This document shows positions 15,867 to 23,856 of a stretch of DNA of 64,000 nt, piece by piece. Positions within the stretch are counted from its first letter, which is position 1; the number at the start of each line of letters is the position of its first letter. The translations under genes were made by a program, and so were the position numbers. The notes beneath the pieces are model-generated. The model worked only from the letters and a program-made list of their open reading frames with translations. It made no database searches and was not told the origin of the DNA. Source of the stretch: Synergistaceae bacterium (GTDB taxonomy: Bacteria > Synergistota > Synergistia > Synergistales > Aminobacteriaceae); assembly GCA_017451025.1 (NCBI GenBank), contig JAFSSM010000011.1, forward strand, positions 1-64,000, given 5' to 3'.

Positions 15867-18800
15867 TTACTTGTCCTCTGCGGCGATTACAGGCTCATAG
15901 GTTACGCCTGCTCTGAACCACGGAGCTACAGTGATGTTCTGTCCTGCGGGGACGTTCTCGATTGCCTCTCCTGCTTCATCGTAGAAGTCAGCGATCTTGT
16001 CGTCGTCCGTCTCTTCAGCGTTCTTCGGGAACGGTATGTACACGAGTTTTGCGCCTTTCGGAGCGTCCTCGATGAGTTCAACCGCTATCTCGGCCTGGCC
16101 GTCAGCGTCTGCTGTAACTTCGGGCAGTACTGCGATTACGGTGTAGCCCTTCTCCGCGAGGAATGCCTTCTGTGCTGCGGTGAGGTTTGCTACTGTTCTC
16201 GGTGCACCGAATGCCAGTTTGGGCTCGTCGGCCTCTGCTTCGGCTTCAGTTCCAGTGTACGCCTCGTAGCTGCCGCCACTGTTCTTTGCCGCCGCTGTCT
16301 GCACCGTTGAAGGTCTGCCTGCTACGGCGACAGGAGCCGCTACTACCGGCTTGGTCGGGTCTCCGCCGTCCTTAACGTCGTTCTTAATGATGACCTTGAT
16401 CTTGCCCTTGTTGGTTGCGCCTAAGTTCTCGAGGGCGAGGTCGATTGTCTGGCCCTTGTTGGCCGTCTTGTCGCTGGAGAGCTTCGCGATGGCCGCGGGG
16501 TCAACTACCTGAAGGAGGCCCTGATTCTTGTACCTAGCATCTGCGGACTTGACCCATTTGTCGCCGCTGAGGAGCTTTAAGCCATCAGAGCCGGCTTTGT
16601 AGCCAGTTACAGTCTCGCCATCCTTAACTTCGGCCACGCTACCGTCGACTATCTTGGATTTTGCCGCGTTATAACCCGAGATTGGTGCTCCAGCCGCAAA
16701 TGTATAGTCTCTGCTGGCAAGGACATCCATCGAGTCCCACGTTACCAGCTTAAGCCCCAGAGCACTTGCCTTAACCTTCGACGCGCTGGCCTCAGTGGCC
16801 TTGATGTTCACTCCTGCTGTCGTTGCTGTTGCATCAGTCTTACCAGCCTTCAGCTTGAAGGGGATCACATCGCCCACCTTAACAGTTCCGGTTACATTAG
16901 CTTCCTTGTCGGACACTGCCGGTTTCGCACCAGTTATTGCCACGTGCGACCATGCCTGATCTACTCCAACACCATTGAACGCCGTAACCACGATGTCCAG
17001 CGACTGGAAGTCCGTGCTTGTTGCGTTGAGCGTCGGGAGAGTGTTCTTGTCGGACTTGTTAAGCAGGGCTACTGCACCCTTCTTTTTGTCGAACGAGAGC
17101 TTCAGGCCCTTCAGCTTATTCTCAAGCTCGGCGTTGAATGCCTCCGCGAGTTCATCATACTCGTCTTCCACGTCGTAGTCCTCAAACGCATCGTACTCGT
17201 CATCGTCGCCGTGCACATAGTAAGTAAGATAGTCATAAACTCCCTCGCCATCGGGCATAAGCTCATACTCGTCATCATCGTTCATGTCGTACCTATAAGC
17301 TCCAAGATAGTACTCGATAGTCTTCGTGCCCTTCGCCTTGAACTTCACGCTAGGGACTTTTCCGGCTTCGACTCTCTTCGTGGCGTACCTCTTGTGCGTG
17401 TCCGTGTCAGTAGGGGCATACTTGAATGTGCCTGCCTTCTCGAACACCGGCTGTGTTTTGCCGATTACCGTAACCTTCGCCGTGCCCTTCTTATTGGTTG
17501 AAGGGTTCGTTACCGTGAGGGTTACCGCCTCTTTGGTCTCCTTAGCCTTCTCCTTAGGTGTACCGTCAATAGTTACATAGCCGCGTTCGGTCATTCTGCC
17601 CAAGTAGTCGAAAGAAGCCTGTGCAAGCGAAACTACGTCAGACGTACCAACTTTTTGGCCGCCCTTCGCGGTGATTAAGAGCGGAGCATCTCCGCTGATG
17701 TAGAATTTACCATAAAACTCGGTGTAGTCATTAGCGTTGTCTGGGTTGACCTTTGCCGAAACTTCGGGTTTGTCCTTCTTGCCGATCGTCTTCCAGGTTT
17801 CGAACTTGCGATACCAAGATGATGGTGTTCCATCTTGGGTTGCTTCGTATACTTTTGTATCGCCCTTAAGAGCGTAGTAGCCTGCATTATGGTCGTCATT
17901 GCCCTTGAAGTAGAAGTAGTGCGGGCTATTACTTGAACCCTGGTCGGTTGTCTGGCCGAAATCAGACAGTGAAGCACCGCTGACTTCTGAACCTGCCTCG
18001 TAGGTATAGGTATAATCTTCTATACCCACATCAAGGATCGAGAGCTCCTCTGAGCCGTCCTGCGCATCCCACGCCTCATTCCACGCGGTATATGTAGCCT
18101 CTGTTGCGGTAACCTCTTTCGAGACTACCTTTGTCATCCACTCGGGAAGCACCTTGCTCTTGGGGTCGCCGACGTTGAGCTTCACTGCCTTAGCCGCGGG
18201 CTTGCTGGAGTTGTTCTTGTTCCACGCGGAGACCGTGATCGGGTAGCCCTTGAGTGCGTAGTTACCGCCGTTGAAGGCTATTGTTACTGTGGTCTTGGAT
18301 TCCTTGTCGGACTTTGCGCCGGTGGCTTTGTTGTCCGCCGAGTTGATGGATACTACTCTGAACGGGATATTGTACTGCGCAACGTTCGCGCTTGTCAGAG
18401 GGATATCCGCCGCACCCTTTGCGAGGCCGAACAGCTTGACAGCGTCCTTGCCGGCGATGTAGACGTTGATTCCCTCTACGGGGCCGGTTACTGTGGCTAC
18501 GACGGTGTCTGTTGACACACCGGGCTTGAAGTCGTTGGGCTTGGGCCAGGTTACCTTCGGCTTCAGCTTGCCGACATCCGAGCTGCCAGTCGCGAAGCCG
18601 ATGGGGCTGAAGGGCGGGAAGAGGCCGTTCCACATGACGCTCTCGGGGTCGCGGGGATCGAGGGTGTCAGTGTCGATGTCGATGGTTTGGAACGACTCGC
18701 CCTCCAGCAACGGGAAGTTGGGGTTGAGCGTTTCCTCATAATCTGTTGTTGAAAACTCTACATTGCATGTTGTTGTTCTGCTACCTGCATCAGTACCATT

Positions 18801-19268
18801 TGCATCCGTAGTAGCATCCTTCATCAGCGCAACGGTAACTGTAACAGTACCCGATGCACGGATTATGCCGCTCAGTGTGGCCGTAAGCGTCGCAGGTCCA
18901 GAAACATCGTCCAGAGCGTACTCTCTTGTGGTAGTACCTGCTACACTGCTTATAGTTAAGCCTTCAATGGGGTTAGTTCCGCCCGTCTCTGTCGGGGACT
19001 GCGTAACCGTCCACTTGAGCTTTGTGGCATCTGTAGAATACTCATTCTCAGTGTCGTTAGTAGCTTCTGCTATCTTGGCTCTGACCCGTATAAAAATTTC
19101 TTTGCCGGCTCTCTCGGTTACTTTGTAGACCGTAGCATACTCGGCTCCAACTTTATTGTTGAGAATCATCAGGCCAGTACCGAAAGTAGAGTCACCTGCC
19201 CACGCAGAAGCACCGAACGACAGCACGAACGCCGCCAGCATCGCCAGCATTAATACGCGCTTCTTCAT
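15867..19268 (-). CDS. Large secreted repeat protein B
   Basis: An exported protein of 1133 residues, function unknown, paralogous to protein A. Signal peptide MKKRVLMLAMLAAFVLSFGASAWAG; the ATG at 19268 follows AAGGAGG by eight bases, better placed than ATG 19289. Beta-rich modules recur, with shared phrases in both proteins such as RVEAGKVPSVKFKAKGTKTI. Near residue 650-680 it has an acidic insert (DMNDDDEYELMPDGEG... DDDEYDAFEDYDVEDEYDE) absent from protein A, which may bind calcium or another cation. Many Val-Thr-Val strands and few Cys. The C-terminal 110 residues, ending APWFRAGVTYEPVIAAEDK, are the conserved shared module. A terminator follows, so each paralogue is its own transcription unit. 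Confidence 0.8.
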   Translation of the reverse strand: MKKRVLMLAMLAAFVLSFGASAWAGDSTFGTGLMILNNKVGAEYATVYKVTERAGKEIFIRVRAKIAEATNDTENEYSTDATKLKWTVTQSPTETGGTNPIEGLTISSVAGTTTREYALDDVSGPATLTATLSGIIRASGTVTVTVALMKDATTDANGTDAGSRTTTCNVEFSTTDYEETLNPNFPLLEGESFQTIDIDTDTLDPRDPESVMWNGLFPPFSPIGFATGSSDVGKLKPKVTWPKPNDFKPGVSTDTVVATVTGPVEGINVYIAGKDAVKLFGLAKGAADIPLTSANVAQYNIPFRVVSINSADNKATGAKSDKESKTTVTIAFNGGNYALKGYPITVSAWNKNNSSKPAAKAVKLNVGDPKSKVLPEWMTKVVSKEVTATEATYTAWNEAWDAQDGSEELSILDVGIEDYTYTYEAGSEVSGASLSDFGQTTDQGSSNSPHYFYFKGNDDHNAGYYALKGDTKVYEATQDGTPSSWYRKFETWKTIGKKDKPEVSAKVNPDNANDYTEFYGKFYISGDAPLLITAKGGQKVGTSDVVSLAQASFDYLGRMTERGYVTIDGTPKEKAKETKEAVTLTVTNPSTNKKGTAKVTVIGKTQPVFEKAGTFKYAPTDTDTHKRYATKRVEAGKVPSVKFKAKGTKTIEYYLGAYRYDMNDDDEYELMPDGEGVYDYLTYYVHGDDDEYDAFEDYDVEDEYDELAEAFNAELENKLKGLKLSFDKKKGAVALLNKSDKNTLPTLNATSTDFQSLDIVVTAFNGVGVDQAWSHVAITGAKPAVSDKEANVTGTVKVGDVIPFKLKAGKTDATATTAGVNIKATEASASKVKASALGLKLVTWDSMDVLASRDYTFAAGAPISGYNAAKSKIVDGSVAEVKDGETVTGYKAGSDGLKLLSGDKWVKSADARYKNQGLLQVVDPAAIAKLSSDKTANKGQTIDLALENLGATNKGKIKVIIKNDVKDGGDPTKPVVAAPVAVAGRPSTVQTAAAKNSGGSYEAYTGTEAEAEADEPKLAFGAPRTVANLTAAQKAFLAEKGYTVIAVLPEVTADADGQAEIAVELIEDAPKGAKLVYIPFPKNAEETDDDKIADFYDEAGEAIENVPAGQNITVAPWFRAGVTYEPVIAAEDK

Positions 19269-19503
19269 GTTATTAACCTCCTTGTTCATTCTTTCCCGTC
19301 TCCGGGATAATTTCCTTGAGCACCACAATTTCCTGTGCCCGCCAACTTGCGCACAATTTCTCTAAATATGCGCACTCACCTCCTGAAACATCCTCTATGT
19401 ATTGCAGACACACCGGCTTCCACAGATTTCCCTTCCTCCTGAAAAGAACACTTCCGCTTCTCACGAAATATGCCCTGCTACACAACTTTCATCCTGTTGA
19501 CCC

Positions 19504-19537
19504 GCACAGGGGGTTGAAGGAAATTTCCTCCCTGTGC
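19504..19537 (-). ncRNA. Right-end hairpin, possible omega-RNA scaffold
   Basis: Eight paired bases on each side (GCACAGGG/CCCTGTGC) enclose a loop with its own GGAAATTTCC palindrome. In this superfamily the omega-RNA covers the end of tnpB and the right end, with the guide just beyond it; if that holds, the guide would be read from about 19500 downwards on the minus strand. Confidence 0.4.
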
Positions 19538-19615
19538 TGTCAAACCTCCAATTACCCGAATCCTTTCAGCCTGAATCTGCTCATCCAGGCATCGCATACC
19601 CCGCTTACGTATGGC

Positions 19616-20851
19616 CTATACGGGCGCAGGTATGGCAGATTCCCGCAAAGCACGCAAGAATATTCCGCGCGCACCGTTGTAATCCCTATCCAGCGTTACC
19701 ACGCCGTCCCGGATATACCTTCCGGCAGTCCTCATCTCTCCGTTCCACGAGCATGTACCTGATGTTCCCGACTCGTCCTGCACAATGACCTTCACACCGT
19801 ATTCACGGGCCTTCGCCCTCAAAAATTCCTGAAATACCGTGTGCGCATTCCCCGCTATCTCCCTTAAGGAGCCGCTCCCGAAATCCTCTGCTCTGAACTC
19901 CGGCAGCGCAATTACGTCAAAGTTCTTCACGAGAAATAGTGCCGTCTTGTGCTGAAGCTCCTCCAGCAGATTCCGAATCCTCCAGCGCAGTCTGTCAGCC
20001 GCCTTCCTCATCTTGTACCTCTGCCTGTGACTCACTCCTGACATTCTCGCGTTGAGATCGTCAAGATAACCGCACAGGCTGTGTATCCTCGAGAAAGCTC
20101 CTCTGCCGGCTTTTCCGCAGGAGTCCAGTCCGTAGAAAGTAACAAAACTCCTGAAACCAGGGTCAACTGCCGCAACCTTTCCGGTCATCTCTTCGTACTC
20201 GATGACGCTGACCGGAACACTAACAAACCACCTGCCGCCGTCCAGAATGACCCGGCAATCGCCGATAACTTCCGGCAATTCCTCCGCGTAATCCATTTTG
20301 CCGAGATAACGCGTATACACTCCTCTGCGGCTCGCTGAAGCCTTCGGGACAAACAGGCTCTGCTTTGAGCTTCTTCTGGCCCTGAACTTCGGCCCTCCCG
20401 CATTGTGGAAGGTTATGCACGCATCACGGACTGCTATTGCCTTAATCTGGTAGGGTACTTCTTCCATCCAGTCAGGCAAATTTTTGAGGATTACTGCCTT
20501 GACCGTGAGCCACTCTGTTTTTCCGCTCTTCGCGACATACTCCGTCGCCTCATTGTACACGTAGCGCGCCGCCCTCATCCAGTGCATGAGAATTTCCCTC
20601 TGCTTTGCGTCAGGATAGATGCGTATCTTCCTGGTGCGCCTGGCCTGCGAGCACTCCTTGCGCTCACTTTTCCGGCAATGCTGGCTGTACGGAAGGGAAT
20701 ACATCTGCGACTCGAACCACGTACCTTTAAGCGGGGTAACGTCCTCAAAATTCGCTTCTGATTCCTTTATACCGTCAAGCACTTTCACTGACGGAAGCCA
20801 CAGGAACGGCGAAATTGCCTCACAGCGTTTGTCCCAATAAGTGCTAGTCAT
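19616..20851 (-). CDS. tnpB: TnpB RNA-guided nuclease-like protein with degenerate zinc ribbon
   Basis: A 411-residue TnpB. After an unusual N-terminal extension of about 70 residues, the normal family start appears (RRTRKIRIYPDAKQREIL, 71-88). The RuvC-like residues are in place: Asp230 (AAVDPGF), Glu318 (ALPEFRAED) and Asp388/Asp390 (LDRDYNGARG). The zinc ribbon that normally has four Cys keeps only Cys367 (TSGTCSWNGE), so metal binding there is unlikely. The start ATG at 20851 has its AAGGAG site inside the left-end hairpin, which may limit translation. Family members cut DNA using an omega-RNA guide; activity here is unproven. Confidence 0.85.
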   Translation of the reverse strand: MTSTYWDKRCEAISPFLWLPSVKVLDGIKESEANFEDVTPLKGTWFESQMYSLPYSQHCRKSERKECSQARRTRKIRIYPDAKQREILMHWMRAARYVYNEATEYVAKSGKTEWLTVKAVILKNLPDWMEEVPYQIKAIAVRDACITFHNAGGPKFRARRSSKQSLFVPKASASRRGVYTRYLGKMDYAEELPEVIGDCRVILDGGRWFVSVPVSVIEYEEMTGKVAAVDPGFRSFVTFYGLDSCGKAGRGAFSRIHSLCGYLDDLNARMSGVSHRQRYKMRKAADRLRWRIRNLLEELQHKTALFLVKNFDVIALPEFRAEDFGSGSLREIAGNAHTVFQEFLRAKAREYGVKVIVQDESGTSGTCSWNGEMRTAGRYIRDGVVTLDRDYNGARGIFLRALRESAIPAPV

Positions 20852-20854
20852 GAT

Positions 20855-20873
20855 GCCAAAGCACTCCTTTGGT
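20855..20873 (-). repeat. Left-end hairpin of the TnpB element
   Basis: ACCAAAG and CTTTGGC pair around GAGTG. The stem and loop include the AAGGAG ribosome site for tnpB, four bases before its ATG. Confidence 0.5.
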
Positions 20874-20961
20874 ATTCTGTATACGATGTGCGGTACGGAA
20901 ACTTGCGCGAAGAAAAGAGTTTGATGCTACTAATTTTGTCTGCCGAAATTTTGAGCATAAG

Positions 20962-20984
20962 TCTGCTCTGCTCTGCTCTGCTCT
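20962..20984. repeat. Pentamer microsatellite (TCTGC)4
   Basis: Four full TCTGC units plus TCT, between the TnpB element and the cupin gene. The rest of the 318-base gap from 20852 to 21169 holds the left-end hairpin and the cupin promoter; nothing else was recognised. Confidence 0.9.
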
Positions 20985-21120
20985 AAGTTTATTAGTTTAG
21001 CACATTTCGGCATTAATATCACCCGCTTTCTTGCTGAATGTTAGGATAAAGTTCTAAAAGTTCTTGTCTCTTACCCTTTCACATACCTTTTCGGAGATTG
21101 CGCACCCATTCTTTAGCACT

Positions 21121-21129
21121 TGATATAAT
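21121..21129 (+). promoter_or_regulatory. Extended -10 promoter of the cupin gene
   Basis: TGA-TATAAT, 41 bases before the ATG at 21170. No convincing -35 box. Confidence 0.6.
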
Positions 21130-21169
21130 TGCTACGTCATATTTGCAATTTGAGGAGGGTATTTTTCTC

Positions 21170-21547
21170 ATGATTCGTGATGTTGTTGCAACGGAAGTTG
21201 AGGGAGGATTTCCCGAGAGCAAGGGCAAACGCTACATGTACCACGTTCTCACAAAGGAAGAGCTTAACGGGCATGGAAGGCTTTATGCGCGCGTGGTTCT
21301 GCCTGCAGGTTCGAGCGTAGGGTGGCATCAGCACGTCCGCGACACTGAGCCGTACTACATTCTGAAGGGCGAGGGAGAGTTCAGCGAGGGAGATTCGGAG
21401 AATGGTGAACGCAGGAAATATCACGTTCACGCGGGGCAGGTCTGCATAATTAATGTAGGACAGTGGCACAGCATCGAGAACACTTCCAGCGAGGATATGG
21501 AGCTTATGGCGTTAATCTACAACGAGCCTGGCTACGACAACAGATAG
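21170..21547 (+). CDS. Single-domain cupin protein
   Basis: A small beta-barrel protein of 125 residues. The first cupin motif appears as GSSVGWHQHVRDTEPYYILKGEGEF (two His and a Glu for metal binding), and the second as GQVCIINVGQWHSIEN. A GAGGAGGG site lies ten bases before ATG 21170; the upstream frame to 21098 crosses the promoter. It stands alone between convergent genes, so substrate cannot be inferred; sugar isomerase, dioxygenase-like or sensor roles are all possible. Confidence 0.85.
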   Translation: MIRDVVATEVEGGFPESKGKRYMYHVLTKEELNGHGRLYARVVLPAGSSVGWHQHVRDTEPYYILKGEGEFSEGDSENGERRKYHVHAGQVCIINVGQWHSIENTSSEDMELMALIYNEPGYDNR

Positions 21548-21745
21548 CTATTCGTATGCGGGCTGTGAGGTGTTCACGGCCTGCCGCTCTTTATCTGCAA
21601 GCTGCAGGGTTATGCACTCTATCCTAAAACGGCAATTCGTGCCTATGATATTTCCCGTTTACTGATACAATCACTATTCTTACCAACATTCACCCATCGC
21701 AAAAGATATTTAGCATTCATACCTGTACTAGTTATCCTGTTTGGT

Positions 21746-21841
21746 AATATACATGCGGTTTATACGGCGTATTACGATTCAGGCAGGAATGGGGACAGCT
21801 GGGGAAATTCATGTGGAGTGGTTCTCCTCAGAAAGAAGTAG
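21746..21841 (+). pseudogene. Possible remnant of a surface-protein C-terminus
   Basis: After a stop, 31 codons read N-I-H-A-V-Y-T..., then GDSWGNSCGVVLLRKK and TAG, which looks like the end of a secreted protein with no beginning. Nothing else was recognised in the 344-base gap 21548-21891 apart from the terminator at 21851 and a weak hairpin at 21557-21579 after the cupin gene. Confidence 0.2.
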
Positions 21842-21850
21842 CACAAACAC

Positions 21851-21886
21851 AAAAATACCCCCTCGAAAGTGAGGGGGACTTTTTTT
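21851..21886. terminator. Bidirectional terminator
   Basis: CCCCCTC and GAGGGGG form a tight stem flanked by A-run and T-run; it serves the aminopeptidase gene on the minus strand and possibly plus-strand transcripts. Confidence 0.85.
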
Positions 21887-21891
21887 GACGG

Positions 21892-22995
21892 CTAAATCTC
21901 TATGATGCTCTGGTTGTCGTTCACGGTCAGGCATTCCGCACCGTCCTCCGTTATCAGGTAGTCATCCTCTATTCGAAGTCCTCCCCAGCCCTCAATGTAT
22001 ATTCCAGGCTCAACAGTAACTACATCACCAACCTGCAGAATGTCCTTCGAAGTCTTCGAGAGTCTCGGAGCTTCGTGAACCTCAAGTCCCAGTCCGTGCC
22101 CAAGACCATGCACAAAATTTTCACCGTATCCTGCATCAGCAATAACCTTCCTCGCAATTGCGTCTGCCTCTCGCCCGGGAATACCCGGCCTCAGTGCTTC
22201 AGCCGCAGCTTTGTGTGCACGGAGAAGAATTGCGTTAACCTCTCTGGCCTTGTCGCACACCCGGCCAAGCACAAAATTCCGGGTAATGTCGCTCATATAC
22301 CCTTCAACCATTGCCCCATAGTCCGCAGTAACAGTATCGCCAAAGCAGAAAGGTTTTCCTGTGGCCTGAGCGTGGCACATTGCGCTCCTAACTCCTGACG
22401 CTACGATGAAGTCATCGTGTGCCCAGCCTTTTTCTGCACCGAGCCTCTTAATTTTGGCCATAAGCCTCGACGAAAATTCTACCTCCGTCATTCCTGCGTG
22501 TGCTTCTTGAAGGACAGCCCCGAATGCCTCGCGACCGATACGTCCTGCTTTGCGGATAAGTTCAACCTCATGCGAATCCTTAGTCCGTCTGAGCGAGGGG
22601 ATCATGCCTGATGCGTCAAGCCATTCTGTTTTTACCGGAGCGAAGTGTTCTGTGAAGGTCGCGTGAGAGATTTTCTTGGCCTCAAAGCCCACACGCGCAA
22701 AGTCTGATTCGTTTACGGCCTTAGCGATAAATTCAGGAAGAGACAGCTCGGACTGAATGATTATCTTGAAGGGAGTCTGAGTTTTGGCCTGAGTGGTATA
22801 GCGTCCGTCGGTGATGAGGGTTGCGTCGTTCGGAGTGATTATGAGTGCGGCAGAACTTCCTCTGAAGCCCGAAATGTAATGACAGCTCTCGGAGTTTGCT
22901 CGTTCTTCGACTAGCAGGACGAAAGCATCAAGTTTTTGTTGGGACATCAGGGCGCGTAATTTATCTGTGCGCGAAGTGATTATGTCAGTGTTCAT
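21892..22995 (-). CDS. M24 family Xaa-Pro aminopeptidase
   Basis: A cytoplasmic metallopeptidase that removes N-terminal residues before proline. The 367-residue chain has an N-terminal creatinase-like domain (1-130) and the pita-bread catalytic domain with all five metal ligands: Asp225 (TADYG), Asp236 (SDITR), His300 (GHGLGLEVHE), Glu329 (VEPGIY) and Glu343 (RIEDD). The start overlaps the end of the leucine-rich gene upstream by 11 bases, so the two are cotranscribed. It could equally be named PepQ or YpdF-like; specificity cannot be read from sequence alone. Confidence 0.92.
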   Translation of the reverse strand: MNTDIITSRTDKLRALMSQQKLDAFVLLVEERANSESCHYISGFRGSSAALIITPNDATLITDGRYTTQAKTQTPFKIIIQSELSLPEFIAKAVNESDFARVGFEAKKISHATFTEHFAPVKTEWLDASGMIPSLRRTKDSHEVELIRKAGRIGREAFGAVLQEAHAGMTEVEFSSRLMAKIKRLGAEKGWAHDDFIVASGVRSAMCHAQATGKPFCFGDTVTADYGAMVEGYMSDITRNFVLGRVCDKAREVNAILLRAHKAAAEALRPGIPGREADAIARKVIADAGYGENFVHGLGHGLGLEVHEAPRLSKTSKDILQVGDVVTVEPGIYIEGWGGLRIEDDYLITEDGAECLTVNDNQSIIEI

Positions 22996-23842
22996 TCTGT
23001 GTTACTCCTTTGCTGAATACAAACATTATAGCCGCCAGAGCGAAGATACTCCACCCCGAACTGCACCCTCCGCAACTTTTTGACGAATCATCCTCTGAAT
23101 CAGCAGCTTCCGTCTCTCCTGTTAGTGTTACGTCCATAGAAAGAGTCGCGTCTTTGATGTAGCTGACGTTATAACCGTATATTATTTTCTTCGGGTTATA
23201 TGCTGTAACAACAACGCCGCTCCTGTTGTCAAAAATAATTCCGTCAATAACATCACCGCTTTCGTCTTCGGCTGTAACGTCAGTGATTCTTTCCGTGTCC
23301 AGAACATATTTGCCGAGATTAACGTTAAAACCATCTTCATCTTGGGAGACCGTAAGATTATTGAGCGTTTGCGTGTAGCACTTCACATAGCTCAAATTTA
23401 CGTTCCTGCTTAAATCCAATTCAGAAAGATTATTCACTTCGCATTCAAGATTCTGCAAGTTCGTGTTATTACTCACGTCCAGTTTTGTCAGCTTGTTGTT
23501 GTCGCATTCCAGCAACAATAAGTTTTTGTTGCCGCTTAAGTCCAGCTCCGTTAGATTATTGGTGTAGCAGTATAACTCCTGAAGAGCGGAAAAATGCTCA
23601 ATACCTTTCAGGCTGTCTATATCCTTCTCGAAAATTTCCATGACCGTTATTGAAGATATTTCCTCATCGCTCAGGTAGCCATCATGATTTGTGTCCGCTT
23701 CAGAGAGAATGTATTCGCGGAAATTTGCATCAGGGAAATTATCAGCCGTTATTGCAACCTCAGAAAAAACAGGGGAAACAGCGGTGAAGATGAACAACAC
23801 CGCCGCTGAAATGACAAAAAATTCTTTTGGCTTCAACCTCAT
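22985..23842 (-). CDS. Leucine-rich surface protein with Synergist-CTERM tail
   Basis: A 285-residue exported protein. It has a signal peptide (MRLKPKEFFVISAAVLFIFTAVSPVFS), a segment like a calcium loop (EADTNHDGYLSDEEI, about 48-62), then short leucine-rich repeats of the form L-x-x-L-x-C-x-x-N-x-L-x-x-L-D-L-S-x-N (about 80-165). The end has SCGGCSSG, a hydrophobic helix (WSIFALAAIMFVF) and a short basic tail, the layout of the Synergist-CTERM sorting signal. It starts 14 bases after the stop of the giant surface gene, behind GGGAGG, so they form one operon. Likely cell-surface binding protein; partner unknown. Confidence 0.82.
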   Translation of the reverse strand: MRLKPKEFFVISAAVLFIFTAVSPVFSEVAITADNFPDANFREYILSEADTNHDGYLSDEEISSITVMEIFEKDIDSLKGIEHFSALQELYCYTNNLTELDLSGNKNLLLLECDNNKLTKLDVSNNTNLQNLECEVNNLSELDLSRNVNLSYVKCYTQTLNNLTVSQDEDGFNVNLGKYVLDTERITDVTAEDESGDVIDGIIFDNRSGVVVTAYNPKKIIYGYNVSYIKDATLSMDVTLTGETEAADSEDDSSKSCGGCSSGWSIFALAAIMFVFSKGVTQNEH

Positions 23843-23856
23843 AGAATATGACCTCC

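Larger units (their letters stand above)
19504..20873 (-). mobile_element. Solitary IS1341-type TnpB element (IS200/IS605 superfamily)
   Basis: The element has tnpB but no tnpA. Its right side (19504-19537) holds an imperfect hairpin, GCACAGGG ... CCCTGTGC, downstream of tnpB, in the place of the right-end stem that forms the scaffold of an omega-RNA. Its left side (20855-20873) holds ACCAAAG ... CTTTGGC. Ends of this superfamily are hairpins without target duplication, so exact borders cannot be fixed from one copy. No second copy is in the window. Confidence 0.6.

Noticed and set aside
19273-19485. A 70-codon minus-strand frame between tnpB and secreted protein B
   Set aside because: It overlaps the upstream region and ribosome site of the secreted protein gene, has no ribosome site and no protein-like pattern; the interval is better explained as promoter region.
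19616-20851. A TldR-type, nuclease-dead TnpB repressor of flagellin
   Set aside because: All three RuvC acidic residues are present and the flagellin gene is 15 kb away, so nothing supports that role.
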